This document shows positions 24,535-37,300 of a DNA stretch of 64,000 nt, one piece after another. Origin of the DNA: Paralvinella palmiformis (Eukaryota > Annelida > Polychaeta > Terebellida > Alvinellidae); contig JAODUP010000470.1 in NCBI GenBank assembly GCA_025642065.1, positions 124,001 through 188,000 on the forward strand, given 5' to 3'. Below the pieces are notes generated by a model, which did not search any database, was not told where the DNA came from, and saw nothing but the letters and a program-made list of their open reading frames with translations. The first letter of the stretch is position 1; each line of letters starts with the position of its first letter. The translations under genes were made by a program, and so were the position numbers.

Positions 24535-24538
<4 letters not shown>
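23480..24538 (+). pseudogene. decayed gag-like ORF of a DIRS-type retrotransposon
   Basis: The frame 23496-23702 reads LTDKTIDALTSKGFNSYKS and continues as a small helical domain. This resembles the opening domain of DIRS-like gag proteins, where a 'target, rise, recruit' helical block precedes a linker. Further readings across frames include MTQYMEASMKII (about 24090-24125) and KVICRNYNGPHR near 24452-24485, where DIRS gag normally has a CxxxN zinc-knuckle-like block; the remaining cysteines are not clear. Many stops and shifts. The assignment rests mainly on the RT that follows. Confidence 0.45.

Positions 24539-24607
<69 letters not shown>
24539..24607. repeat. (TA)n microsatellite inside the DIRS fragment
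   Basis: TA repeats occupy the gag-to-RT junction of the element. Confidence 0.97.
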
Positions 24608-24610
<3 letters not shown>

Positions 24611-25300
24611 TAAACACCTGTCACCACTTTAACATTTCGACTAGAGAACTAGTTGATGACTTTGATTCTGAATTTATTTTGAATGGAATATTGCCCGGTT
24701 TCTTTGTCATTGATGCAGTTATCTCTCTTTCGGATATAAAATCAATGGAAGTGCAGAACAACTAATTTACAGCCCACCCTGGCTTGACGGAAATAATTGA
24801 GCTGTATCTAATATTGGAGATGGACCACAATACCTATAGTCATGCGCTTACAAAACCAAAAATATATGAGAGCCTTGGCAGCTATTGAAAAAAAAGATGG
24901 ATGGATTCGAATTATCCAGGACTGTAGCTTGTCCCAGATCTTGTCACTCAATCTTCATGCATCCAAGGACCCATGTGGTTATCAAATTGTAAGTTAGGCA
25001 CTATCAATGGTAAAATCAGGCTGGCGAATGGCAAAGGTTGACAAAACAAATTAATATATGTCGTTGGCGATATGCACTAAAGAACAATGTCTGGCAAGAC
25101 TCAACTGACAATTCAAAGGTGATAGTGACATTACATAGCTTTTGGATCGAAAACTTCCTTTTGTGGCAAGAAAAAGCCTTTCCAGTATTCAATCGTTTCA
25201 CCCAGTCTATCCAACGAATAATGATACGCAAAAACTTCAATTGCATTGGACTTTTGGGTGACATTTTTGTAAATCCTGAAAAGGTTTCCACATAAACTGA
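24608..25300 (+). pseudogene. DIRS-type reverse transcriptase fragment
   Basis: Blocks in order, across frames: a LVDDFDSEFILNGI start (about 24648); AAIEKKDGWIRIIQDCS (about 24878-24930), which matches the DIRS 'KKDGxWRxIxD' block; SGWRMAKVD (25016-25042) with the motif A aspartate; VFNRFTQSIQRIM (25185-25224); and LLGDIFVN (25249-25272) where YLDDF is expected. One of the two catalytic aspartates reads as glycine, and the block is out of frame with motif A. DIRS elements use a tyrosine recombinase, but none was recognised downstream, so the fragment is partial. Copy II lacks it. Confidence 0.65.
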
Positions 25301-26138
25301 AATACTGTTTTGGACCCCATCCGGGAAATAGTGTTCTTAGGTAATAGTATCAATACCGTACGCTCTTAAAGCATTATAAGTACTCCCGACTCTGAAATAG
25401 AAACACTGTATCACATCTCGAGCAGTGGCATTGGGCACAGCTCCCGCGGTTGGTGTGTTGTAAATAACAACTTTAGTTGCATATAAAAGTCACCTTAGTT
25501 GTATGTGGGAAGAGAATTATCTTTCCTAGGTCCAGTTATGTCCAGTTTGTACTATGGCATTCAAAACTATCTCTAGTCTGCTTGTCATAAATATCATTTG
25601 AGAACGTTAATACTACAATAGTTTGAAAAACATACATTAGGTCTGGTTTGAAAATGTTAACATATAGTTGTAACGGTACCGAAGCTATGACGCGCTATTA
25701 TGGTCTGCTTCAGCGCAGATGTTAGCCTTTTAATAGCAATTAAGATATGAGTTTTAATAGTAGTCGCTTCGTGACCTCTACCTGTTGTACAGACTGACCT
25801 TTGAAGAGAGTGACAATTACGTTATATAGTTTATATAGTATTGCTTTGAAGAAAGATAAAACAATTGAAAAATAGCTATAAATAGGGCTGCTTAGATAAT
25901 TAATCTAAACATTGTGACAACTGCCGTGATCTGACATAGGTGTTCTATTGCCAAACTCCACGGCTGTAGGTGATTCGCTTTTTGTTTTTGCTTGGCGGCT
26001 TAGGGACTGGTGAGATACTCCACATGTCTGAGCATGAAACGTCGCCAATCGGTTTTCAGTCCCCTGAAGAATCGTCTGGAGTTTGAATTGATAGTTTGAG
26101 ATTCTATGTGCCTGTGCCTTATAATTCACAGCTAAAAC
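25301..26138. other. unassigned; may include further DIRS remnants
   Basis: No tyrosine recombinase, RNase H motif or inverted terminal repeat could be identified. The minus-strand open frame 25905-26318 is mostly encoded by the CA/GA microsatellite. Confidence 0.35.
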
Positions 26139-26269
26139 ATGCACACTCGCGCAAACGCACACGCGCGCGCAAACACACTGACAGATACACACATACACAC
26201 ATACACACGCACACACACGCATACACACGCACACGCACACACACACAGAGAGACAGAGGTAGAGAGAGC

Positions 26270-26302
<33 letters not shown>

Positions 26303-26306
26303 GGAG

Positions 26307-26338
<32 letters not shown>

Positions 26339-26358
26339 GGACAGAGAGAGAGAGAGAC
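26139..26358. repeat. (CA)n-(GA)n compound microsatellite
   Basis: CA/CG-type dinucleotides pass into GA repeats, with a CA island at about 26307-26320. Six overlapping open frames across it are artefacts. Confidence 0.95.
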
Positions 26359-26689
26359 GCATTACAGGATAAACAATCTCTATTACAAATGATAAAGATG
26401 TTTTAGACTTGAAATAATTCCTCAACATTTTTTAAAGCCTTGTTCCAAGAAACGTGATTCTTTTCATTAAGCAAACTATTATTCTGGTCGCAATCTTCAG
26501 TTTTAAATCATAGGAAGTATTCAATGCTTAGAGGGTTTCTATAAAGATCGTTTTATATCACCGTGGCTTGGAATCTTATTATGTGGAGACCAATAAGAAA
26601 AATAATCTTTTAACAAATCTTGATGGTTATTTTTATTTTTGGGAAACCATGACAGATTAAGCTTCATTTTTTGGCTTTCGTGGAAAAAA

Positions 26690-27190
26690 CAACAACAACT
26701 TAATCCTAATTTCAAATAAATAGAATTCGGAAGTTAAGATATGTATATATAATGTAAAGATTGAAACATTGGTTAAATACCAGCTGAAATATCTAGTCAG
26801 AATGACGGACACAAGGATACAACCGGAAATATAGATATTGAATTACATTCAACAATAAACCATTATAAAGTATCACATAGTAGTAGGCACTGGTGTCATC
26901 AATATAATTGTGTTATCATCTATTAATTGGTTCCATTTAAATTATGTTCTCAAGTTAGAAAGACAGTATTTGCTAATAGTATACAGAAAAGATAAAATAG
27001 TATCCACCTTATAAAGACAACATACTGAGATCTGACTAGTTCATTGTATGTTAAAATCTATTTATAAAACTCCATTATTAGATGTATGATGGACTTCTTC
27101 TCGATTACCTTTATTCAACATGTGTGCTCTTAATTAGAGATGGTTGTTGCTGTTGTTGCTATTGTTATACTTGTTGTTGCCATCTAGGTG
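26690..27190. repeat. paralogous block shared with 52620-53065 and with 63110-63610
   Basis: Landmarks: GGAAGTTAAGATATG, GAAATATCTAG(T/C)CAGA, GTCATCAAT followed by ATTGGTTCCAT, and further on GTATTGTTATACTTGTTGTT-like sequence shared with copy III at 63570-63597. Confidence 0.75.
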
Positions 27191-28286
27191 ACATACATCT
27201 TTTCGCCTATATAATGAGTGAGTGAAATTACTTGAAACGAAAAACCTCGAGTATAATGTTCTGAAGAATGATCGGGGTCACAGCGGTTATATAATTACTC
27301 GGTATTTAACCTTCAGCAGCTTGTGACCGTGGTTATATATCAGACATAGTAGGAATTAAATATATCAGTCATTCACTTATATATTAGTCATAAACATTGA
27401 ATTATTGACGTAATATGAAATGTATAATTTGTGACAAACATGTATTTTTCAGTTTTGTGATAATAGATTAAAAATGAAATTATCTGCCTAACACAGCTGC
27501 GCATTATTCTTTGCTTCTTTACCGGTCTATGCTGGGATGGCTACACTATGAGGAAAAAAACCGTATTATCTTTGGAATCTACCAATGACATACACCACGT
27601 TCCAATTAATATCTATATTTTCTATTATTTCTGAATTATATCACGTAAAAGCCACAATACAAATATTATGTATATTCGCATTTTTCGATTGTCCTGATTT
27701 TAACATTGCAGTTATGGAACTAAATTTACAGCATACTATATAAGCTAATAATCAGACCAAGGGGTAGGTGAACGAATGAGGAAAGCGGTATCCAAAGAAA
27801 CCTGATAGGTTCCCTATAAGAACACCTGCGTACTTGCTAATAACATTATTATTTATTGTACAAATGGTAGCTATCACTACCATTAGAGATATTGTTGAAG
27901 TAAATGGTAAACCACATTAGAAGATTGACGGAGCCACAATGAACTTTAGAATCTTATTGTTCTGAGATGATTACAAATCCTACCGGCAACTGGTTTTAAC
28001 GTGTCATTAGTAACGATATCGTCTTGACATATAATAAACGAATGAATCAAAACAGCTAAATGATCTATCTTCCCATTTGATTTTGAAAATTAAATTTTAT
28101 TTTGATTATTATAAAGGAATTAATTAAAGGCTACCTTTAAATGCTACTGCCATACAGATAGTCATGGTCTATAATTTGTGATACGAAAACATTCTCTCGT
28201 ATTTCTTGCCTAATCATCCTTTTCAAATGATTATCGTCGTCTTGGACTATGTTTTTGGACGGAAAAATAGTTAAAACGCATTTTTG
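27191..28286. other. no recognised feature
   Basis: AT-rich sequence. The minus-strand open frame 28137-28403 has no recognisable domain and overlaps a local duplication. Confidence 0.4.
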
Positions 28287-28545
28287 CTCTGTTTTGTATC
28301 TGAAAGAATGATTTCGCTTGCTCATCGAAAACGCTGAAAGTACTTCAGTAGTGTATAGGACAATCAGTATAGAATAAATGTCTATATGTTGTACAAATGC
28401 CAAACTGCTATCGAAACAAATGTTTTGTATCTGAATGAATAATTTCGCTTTTTCATTAATAGCACCTAAAATACTTAAGTTGTTTGTAGGACAGTCATGA
28501 TAGAATGAACTGCTAAGTATAACGCCAAAATGATATCGAAAGGTG
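28287..28545. repeat. two-unit local tandem duplication (about 136 bp)
   Basis: TGTTTTGTATCTGAA(A/T)GAAT and the following 120 bases occur at 28290 and 28424. Shared parts include GTATAGGACA/TGTAGGACAG and ATATCGAAA-type ends. Confidence 0.65.
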
Positions 28546-29504
28546 TTTTCAGGTTAGAACTTAAATGATTGTGAAAGGTGCATTTTTATGAATTGTAAAA
28601 TGATCTAACTATACTATTGATAGTCATATCTACAAAATAAGAGAACTCAAACGCAAATACAGTTACATTATTAATGTACAAAAAGTTATAATGTTACACT
28701 AAAAATTAAACTCTTTACACTTCCTGAATTGTATTATGTATTAAAAAAGCAACAAGCTACAGCTCCTAACAAGTGGCCTCGTTTTAAAACTTTTGAATTC
28801 AGTATTTGATTCTGATATTAGTTTATTCCTAGTAATATATTTGTTATGGAACAAGAAAACTATGGCACCTTAAGAAATCATTGCCTTTTAGTGTCGTCTC
28901 CTTTATACGCCTATCGACATGCAACAGGTTACAGCAGATAATTTATAAATACTGAACCCGTAGGTGTGGATTATATGAAAAAGAATTATGAAGTCATATA
29001 AGTAATCAGCATGAATGCTTTTGAATCGATTGTCAATTTGCAAACAATGACAAACAAACAATGCATTCTGTTAAATTAGTTAGAGAGAGGATTAAAAACC
29101 ATGATTTCTACTTATTTGAGTTTTTAATTTCCTTTTATTTAGCTTATAGAATTACCTTTGTAATGAAAACAGCTATTGACATCAATTTCATCGCCGAATA
29201 AGAAAGTTAGAGAAACCAATCTAGAACAATAACATAAGATTTGGATTAATTTGAGAAAACAATCAGTTTCTCCATCCGGGTTTTTACTTGTCAGTATGTC
29301 GTATAAATTCATGAGCCTATTCATTCATAAACCAGTAAATCTAGATCCACTAAAATATTCTTACTTCTGAGATAGTCTTTAAGTTATGAATGAACTATAT
29401 TAAGGACACGTAAAATTGTCATAGCTTTACATGACAGATTATAAAGCGCAAGAGTTTTACGCCATATGGAGAAAAAATCATGCACGTTTCTATTGATGTT
29501 ATAA

Positions 29505-29505
<1 letters not shown>
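28546..29505. other. no recognised feature
   Basis: AT-rich sequence without identifiable genes or elements. Confidence 0.4.
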
Positions 29506-29556
<51 letters not shown>

Positions 29557-29640
29557 TGTATTTAATAAAGTGCCCTTACTAATAGGACCCATCAAAGGCG
29601 CTGTACAAATAATATGTAATATAATAATACCCCAATTAAT
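29506..29640 (-). repeat. 3' end and (ATT)n tail of the L2-like LINE
   Basis: On the minus strand, GCGCCTTTGATGGG and CACTTTATTAAATACAC lead into about 16 ATT units. A short GCGC...TAAATAC end followed by an ATT array is characteristic of the 3' end of L2-type LINEs, where the tail repeat is part of target priming. Confidence 0.8.
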
Positions 29641-31330
29641 AAGTCTGTAAAAACCCTGTACTGATTTAAAAATAAGAATTATTGATTTGTCAAAGCGACC
29701 TGAATAGGTGTGTTTTTAGAAGAGATTTAATATTTTCATGAGATGACCTGAGTTTTCGGGATGACTTTCTAATGGACACCAGTTCACACAGGTATTCTGG
29801 CGCCTTATCGTTAATAGATTTATAAGTTATTAACAAAATGTTGAAATGGATACGCTGTCTAACAGGTAATTAATGTATTTTTTGAAGAATTGGGTTGATA
29901 TGATCATATTTTTGAGTATTTGTCACTATGCAAGTTGCACTATTCGGAATTCAGTGAAGACGATTAATGTAATAATCAGATATGCCATATAACAGGGAGT
30001 TACAATAGTCTATACGAGATGTAACAAAGGCATGTACTACAGTTACAAGTGCTTCTTGTATCAAGAAGGCTTTTAAGCAGTGGGTTTTCTTAAGATGGTA
30101 GTAGGTAGCTCGGCATACTGATGTGACATGCTAATGCATGTTAATACATTGGTCAAAAATAACCCTTAGATTGTTTTAATGACCAGTTAAGTATAATCGA
30201 AGATGCACCCATTTGTAATGATGGTTGTCCTTACCACTTTCATAGGGAAAATGTTGGTATTCATTAAACTTATTATTGATTAAATATTTGTTTAGATGGA
30301 AAGCAACTGCTCTTTCTATAACTGTGGATAAAAGTGTAAACTTTTAAACAGGTCTGTAATTGTTTAGAATATTACAGTCCATAGTGTGTTTTTATTAATG
30401 GTTGTACAAGGGCAGCTTTCATGGATCTTGAGAAAATACGCAGAGATAATGATTTATTAACTATATTTGTAATTGGGCTTATCTGAACATCCAGACAATC
30501 TTTCACAAGCCATGTAGGCATGGGGTCAACTACACAGAAAGCATTAGATGACATTTTCAGCAACTGTCTGATATCAGTCTCTGTAAAAGGCTCAAAAATA
30601 TCCATCATGGATATGCAGGACTCTTCTACCAATGGCTTACCCTGTAATAAGGTGCTGGAATGGAACCCACTATGTATATTTAATATTTTTTAACATAATA
30701 AGTTATTAAAATAATGGGCCATATCTTTTTCTGAGTTGTTATTATTTGGAAGGACAGTTTGACTTGTAGGTAATACTTTATTCACAATACTGAAAACTGT
30801 CCACTGATTTGGTTTGAATGCTTTGATCTTGTTAGTATTATATTCAAATTTAGACAAGAGTATTTTTAACAATAATATTACTGAACTGGAACATTTAAAA
30901 ATGAAAACACAAACTGGTCCTGATCCACAGCTGCTCACAATATCTTCTGTGTCTCTTTTCAGTTTGTATGTTCTTATTGTAACACGGAAGCATTGTTTTT
31001 TTGGCATTTCCTTTGTCCTTAAAGGTGCCTGATCATGTGCAATATCTCTCAATGTACTATCATAGAGATCCACCAGATGATCCTCATCATCAGGTGGGTC
31101 TAATACCAGAGAGAAGACTCGCAGATCAGCAAGAAAAGCCTCCTTGTCAATCGACTTATATGTTCTATATGAAATAACTTTAGCTGAAACAGATTGGGTT
31201 TTTTAAAGATACATTAATGTTAACAAGGAAATGATCAGACACCATGGAAGACACAGACACGCCATTAATCAAATGGTCATCATCACGAGAGATGACAAGA
31301 TCTGAGATGTGACCATGTCTCTATGTTCCA
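29640..31330 (-). pseudogene. L2-like LINE: endonuclease C-end, RT start and C-terminal domain
   Basis: Read on the minus strand. The endonuclease end (31330-31100) reads HISDLVISRDDDH and SDHFLVNI, the SDH motif of LINE apurinic endonucleases. A linker frame, 31073-30690, starts DLYDSTLRDI. The RT N-terminus (30632-30372) reads VVDPMPTWLVKDCLD and KAALVQPLIK. The middle of the RT, including the catalytic YxDD, is missing. The C-terminal domain (about 30130-29640) reads ATYYHLKK, VTSRIDYCNSLLYGIS and HYLPVRQRIHFNILL. Several frameshifts and the lost catalytic core make it inactive. It lies in the spacer between duplication copies I and II. Clade assignment rests on the C-terminal domain and the ATT tail. 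Confidence 0.8.
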
Positions 31331-31889
31331 TCAAGTCATTATTTGCCACTTCCAGCCAATTTTTCACAGACTTCACTCCTCTGCATTATCACTGGTATAT
31401 CGCTTCTAACTGTCATTGAACTTTGGACTAAATTCCAATATAAAGCAGAATTTTATTACATTGATCAATATGAAATAAAGAAGGAATTATAATTATTTTA
31501 CAGACTAAGTACAGTGTTTTGAAGTTAGCAAAGGCACATTACGCAAACAGAATAAAACAAAATATATTTAGGTAACATTTACATTAATGAAATAATGCAA
31601 CTATACATCAATTTAGTCATACAACAAAATATGACTCTACAAGTGTAATGACTAAATGATTTAACCCTAGATAGAACTGACATATAGTCAGAAGTTGACA
31701 TTTTTGTAAATAAACAAAAACAATCCTTACTAGTTGTCAGTAATTAAATTTCCATTAAGCATCTAGATTCCTACGCTTCACTCGCACATAAATATATATG
31801 TAAGTGGATATAATAGGTGGCAAATATACAAGTTTATTATTATTAATATAAGTCCCAATTCCCCATTCAGTACAATCTTTTTCATTAAG

Positions 31890-31890
<1 letters not shown>
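31331..31890. other. no recognised feature
   Basis: AT-rich sequence. The first part may be further decayed LINE endonuclease, but no motif is readable. Confidence 0.35.
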
Positions 31891-31891
<1 letters not shown>

Positions 31892-31959
<68 letters not shown>

Positions 31960-31975
31960 TGTGTGTATGTGTATA
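31892..31975. repeat. (TA)n-(GA)n-(GT)n compound microsatellite
   Basis: TA, GA and short GT blocks in sequence. Confidence 0.95.
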
Positions 31976-33285
31976 TAACACGTGTAAGTATATTATATTT
32001 TGAGCAGAGCAAAGTACACATTTTCTGGACTTCATTGTAGTTAATCTATTGGTGTTACAGGACTTTATGAAAAGGTCTATTTTTTGTCTAACTCTAGATC
32101 TGCATATCTGGCTAACAGTTTACCTGTCTGACTTTCTTTCATTTTTTATTTTGAAGATAATCTTTTCCTTCCAGGAAGCACTTTATTACCCAAAAGATAC
32201 CCAGGTAACCACGTTAACAGTTATAATAATACAGCTATTTAAAAGGAACTCGACTGGATGTTTCGCCGCCGTTTTTCCTACATCGGGAATTCACATTTAT
32301 ATGAATAATAAAGATAATAAAATACATAAATAAAACACTCTCACCCAAATAATACTATCCAGTTACTGAAGCACCACATTACGATTATCTATGATGGACA
32401 TTAGATATAACATAATCATCATAGAAGCCACATATGATGAACTAATTGACACACACGATTTATTTTTGACAATCAAATAATGTGTAAACCTTCAAACATT
32501 TTACAGTAAACACTTTATAGTAGAGTAACGTTTGAGACCTAGTAAATGTACCCACATTATGAATTCTAGGAGCACCGGCGAGAACTAAAATTACGGTGGT
32601 CATTAAAACACTGTAATAACCGTTTCTAAAATAATCACTGATTAGGGATTAACCTTTCTACGACTGCGAAAAACATCAAATAAGATGTACCAATTCGAGC
32701 GAAATTATGATTCTAGTCACTGTTAATGATTAATTGGCAAAATTTGTTTTAGGAAAGGAAGAAATAATTATATTCCATAGGTAATCATGAAGTATGGGAG
32801 ACATGACTTGATCCATCAAAAATCAGTGAACGTCGGGGTATTGCTTCAGCGAATTATTCAATTGATTAATTGGTTATCATACCTCAGGATATTGACTGGA
32901 TAAACACACTTAGCATTTATGTCAAATGGTGGTAATGATATTGGGTGGAATTTAAAATATTAAAAACATAATTTGGTCTTTAATTAACTGGATATCTCAA
33001 TTGGCAATTTATTGTTTGGGTCTCAGAATTAGAATACAATATGGATCTATGTATACTGATTGTAACTGTTTTGTTGGAATGCCTTTTTTCTATTAGTCGT
33101 CACATACATATCAGCAGGTCTGTTATTAGTTATGTTTCACCAGACTGGAATGTCACATAACCGCCTTTTTGGACTCAATGGAGATTGTGGAATTATTTAC
33201 CCATGTTTATGGTCTTGCTGTACGGTAGGTCGTAGGATCGAATACCGACCCTACCATTAAGTAGTATAGTATAGTCATCCAATTG

Positions 33286-33287
<2 letters not shown>
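31976..33287. other. no recognised feature
   Basis: AT-rich sequence. The open frame 32049-32333 has no family motif. Confidence 0.4.

Positions 33288-33327
<40 letters not shown>
33288..33327. repeat. (TA)n microsatellite
   Basis: About 19 TA units. Confidence 0.95.
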
Positions 33328-33328
<1 letters not shown>

Positions 33329-33789
33329 CAGTTTCCCATACGCCACAATACCCTTTGAAGTGATACGTGTCAATAACTACTCACAATCTACTCGAACCCT
33401 AATGTAACAGTACAATGGTATGTTTCTGTCATCAAAATAATGAAATTAAATTTGATTGTCATTTTCATATCAGTTGTCGCATTTAGGATTGCAATGATCA
33501 CAACAATTTGACTGACTGACAATTAAAATTTTCCAAAGATCGTATTTCGTCATAATCAGAGCGATTTATAATGATTTAATGTTGCTGGGAATGCGGACAA
33601 ATCACTTTAAATCGGATGCAAATTGGATCATTTGTATGGTTCATGATATTGTATTTTGTTGAATGGAGAAATTCATCTGGTTACAGAAAAAAAAGGATCT
33701 TCCTAAACAGGCAATATAGTGATGCTGTGAATAGTATATAAATATTATCTGCTGAAAATATATGACATTTTGATTCAAACGATATCATT

Positions 33790-33799
33790 ATAACTTGTA
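33790..33799. repeat. target-site duplication, left
   Basis: ATAACTTGTA is repeated at 37731-37740 on the other side of the LINE. The next bases (CTAAG against GTAAAG) extend the similarity imperfectly. Confidence 0.75.
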
Positions 33800-34394
33800 C
33801 TAAGACCCCTGCGGGTTCGGGGTTTAGAATAGGTCCGCTGTATCCCCTGCATTTTGCAGGTAGGAGGGGAAGAGGGGATCCTGGTAGTTGAACAGTGGAA
33901 ACACTGCAATACACTACTTTGGCTCCAATTTCCTTCTAAGACGGGATGTCAGAAAGGCCCGATCTGAACAATCGGCTTGTCACGTTCAGCCCTGGAGGTA
34001 GTTGTTTTCGGAACTTTTGTCCTTAAGCCCCCACTCACCAGAAGGCAGTGGCTGATGGTCAACCTTGGAGGATTGTGTTGCTTTGGGTAATCGGGTGGAT
34101 GATACTTCTCCACTCGCTTCTCCCTTGTAACACTATTTTCTGGGGGTGTAGCATAAATGTATCCCTGATGCACAAGTGTATCCCTTTTTGAACTACAAGA
34201 CGGATGGGGAGCCTTTGTGCTGAAAAAATAAACAAAATATGGACACCCAACACCCACCAAAAAACTCGCACAAAAAGCATGCATTAGAGCTGGATCATTC
34301 CTCGGACATCGACTATGGCCTAGATTTCTAATGATACAGGGCACGAATAAGGACATTGCCTTGGCAAAGTTAAACCCATTTGCCATTGAAAAAG
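33800..34394 (-). pseudogene. inverted 5' segment of the I-clade LINE with gag-like zinc-knuckle reading
   Basis: An open frame on the minus strand, 34386-33949, reads RNLGHSRCPRNDPAL and then PHPSCSSKRDT. These resemble the CCHC knuckles of I/Jockey-type ORF1 gag proteins, although some cysteines are lost or out of frame. The orientation is opposite to the endonuclease and RT that begin right after it on the plus strand. The outer edge is GC-rich (CCTGCGGGTTCGGGGTT at about 33808) and abuts the left target-site duplication. An inverted 5' part with a forward 3' part is the signature of twin priming during LINE integration. Confidence 0.5.
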
Positions 34395-37300
34395 GTCTTA
34401 AAGGCTTGGCTGGAACGCTGGAGTAGAATAAATACTACGACCCCATTGCATTCTGCTGCCAAGAAACATACATGAACAGTTCAAACATTATTAATTTTAG
34501 AAAGTATTACTCCGGTTGAGTCTCCATTATGATTAAAAAGTCGATTCCCCACCCACAAATCAGTTTAAAGACCAATCTGCAGGAAGTGTTTCAACATTCC
34601 TGCAATACATTAACAAAGCAGCACTTTTAAATATACCAAATGGAGTTTTTTGTTAAACAGACTTTAAATTTAAATGTAGCCAAGAAATTATCAAAAATAC
34701 CTTCAAGATTATTAAATAAAATCGCTGTGAACTATTTACATCAGTGCTACATTTCATAGTGTAAATAACGATAACAAACTCCTCTACAGTTCCAAGAAAA
34801 CTTCACAAGCCCTGGTGGAATAGAGAATCTCTGAAAAAGGAAAAGAGCCTTAAACCAATTTAAAAGAAATTCTTGGACGGAATATGTCTCCCAAATAATA
34901 AGAAAACAGAACTCCCGGGAATACAATATGGAAAATAATTAAGAAAATCTCGGAAAAGTCCAGAGCCCTCCAATAAAACAATTAGATAAAAAGGGAGCAT
35001 AATTACAAACCTAACAGAGATCGGTAATAGGTTGGCAGAAACAATTACACATAATTCATCGGCAGAAAACTACACAGAAATATTCAGGAGAAAATGCACT
35101 TGAGCGGAATCGATTAAATTTCACATCAAAAGATATATAAAATATATAAAATATATAATTCTCAATGAAAGAACTACTGGATTTTCTCGAGAAAGCCCAT
35201 GATACTGCCGTTGGACCAGATGATATTCACTACCAGATCTCAAAACATATGCCTGAGCAATCATTAGAAGTCCTGCTGGATATCTACAATGAAATCTGGA
35301 ATGGTGGTAACTTCCCTTCCCAGTGGAGAGAAGCCACCATCATCCCAATTCCAAAAAGAGGAAAAAATATCTCAGATCCTGGTAATTACCGTCCAATAAC
35401 ACTCACGAGTTGTATTTGTAAAACTTTTGAGCGGATAATAAATACCAGGTTAGTCTGGTATCTTGAATATCATGTCATTCTCACTGCCCCTCAGATTTGT
35501 TTTAGGAAACGTAGATCAACCACAGATCAACTAATAAAATTAGAAACTCTAATTAGGGAGGGATTTATAAAGAGGCAACATACAGTGGGAATATGTTTTG
35601 ATTTAAAAAAGGCATCTGACACAACATGGAATCCTCTCCGATTTTTACCACCAACAAGAGGGTGTACCACAAGGAAGCATCTTATTAGTAACACTATTCA
35701 GCATGAAAATAAATAGCATAGAAATATGAATTCCATATAAATAATTCTCCAGTTGTGTCTCAATAAATTAGAAAATTGGGCTGATGAGAATGCCTTCCAA
35801 TTTTTCATGTCCAAAACAGCATGTGTGCATTTCTGCCAACCAAGAAAAGTTCACCCAGATCGGACACTATATGAGGTAGATATTTCCGTTTTAAAGGAAA
35901 TTAAATTCCTCGGAGTAATATTCGACAGCAAGCTCTCCTTCATCCCACATATAAATTAATGAAGGCTAGGTGTAATAGATCTTTAAATCTAATAAACGTC
36001 GTTTCACGATTGGATTAGGGGGAAGATCGAACAACACTCTTCCGTCTGTATAGAGCAGTCATTAGATTTTAACTTGATTAGGGGTCGATTGTTTGAGGAT
36101 CGGATCGTAAATCATATATCAAAATATTCGACCGCATTCACCACCATCTCTTCAGAATAGCCGCAGGGGCATTCAGGACCTCCCCAGTGGAGAGTCTGTA
36201 TGTTGAATCTAATGAGGAATCTCTTTACAGATGGAGTGAAAGACTTTCTCTGCAATATGCACTACAGTTAAGTAGTTTTCCGGCAAATCCTACATTTGAT
36301 TTCAACCCAAAACTCCAAGATAACTTCTTACTCAGACCGAAGACTATCCCAACTTTGAAATTAGAATTCGGTCTTTGAGAGAAGACTTGAAGATTGAACC
36401 ATACCAAATAAAAATATACGCATATCTCATATCCGGATTTGGGATAGTATGGGATTTTGTATGAGCTGAGAGCGGGGAAGAAATCCGATGTTTGTCCATC
36501 GGAATTTCAGAGCCTCTTTCACATCATACAAATAAATATGAGGACCATCAATTCATCTATACTGATGGTTCAAAAGAAGGCGATAGAGTAGGATGCGCTG
36601 TCGTTTGTGGTAGGCAGTGCTTGATGGAACGTCTGCCTGACATGGCCTCCATATACACAGCAGAACCTCGAGCTATTTACCTTGCACTGCATTATGGTAT
36701 TAGCTCTGCTGGTGACAAATTTATTATATGCGTAGAATCTTTGTCCTGCCTACGGGCCATAGAAAATTTAGACATTGAAAATCCTCTTGTCCTCAGTATT
36801 TTAGAACTACATTCCACCTTGTAAACTCTACGAAAGGATGTAGTATTCTGATGGGTACCGAGCCATGTCGGTATTCATGGCAATGAACTAGCTGATAAGG
36901 CTACCAAAACTGCTCTAAAAAGGTCGGAAGCTCAACATTCCATTACCATTAACTAACTTCCGACATATCATAAAGAAATATGTAAGAAAGCAGTGGTCAG
37001 CTTTTTGGTCGCTGCAATCTGAAAATAAATTGCATGTAGTACAGCCTGCATTAGGATGTTCGATGTGGTCCGGTCGGGGAAGGCTTCGTGAGGAAATTGT
37101 GCTCTGCTGCTTACGGATTGGGCACTCTTTCCTCACCGATAAATACCTCTTGGCTGGAGAAGATTCACCAGAGTGTATCTCCCGTCAAGAACGCCTGACA
37201 GTTGTTCACATCCTCCTTCATTGCTCGGAATACCATCACATCAGAGTACACCACTACCATGCAGAGACTCGGAAAGAGTTGCTGGAGAATACTGCCCCGG

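Larger units (their letters stand above)
7218..27190 (+). repeat. segmental duplication, copy I
   Basis: Collinear, same-orientation similarity to copy II (33768-53260). Anchor pairs (I to II): 7235-7480 to 37745-38005; 8975-9240 to 40080-40400; 9700-10090 to 41390-41785; 13318-13388 to 42678-42745; 14400-14990 to 43000-43590; 16595-17180 to 45735-46420; 18950-19690 to 47400-48180; 22560-23090 to 50180-51035; 26690-26960 to 52620-53065. Anchors are non-coding, moderately diverged, and separated by element insertions and microsatellites that differ in length between copies. Confidence 0.8.

Noticed and set aside
25905..26318. 137-residue minus-strand frame
   Set aside because: The N-terminal two thirds are CA/GA microsatellite, and the rest has no recognisable domain.
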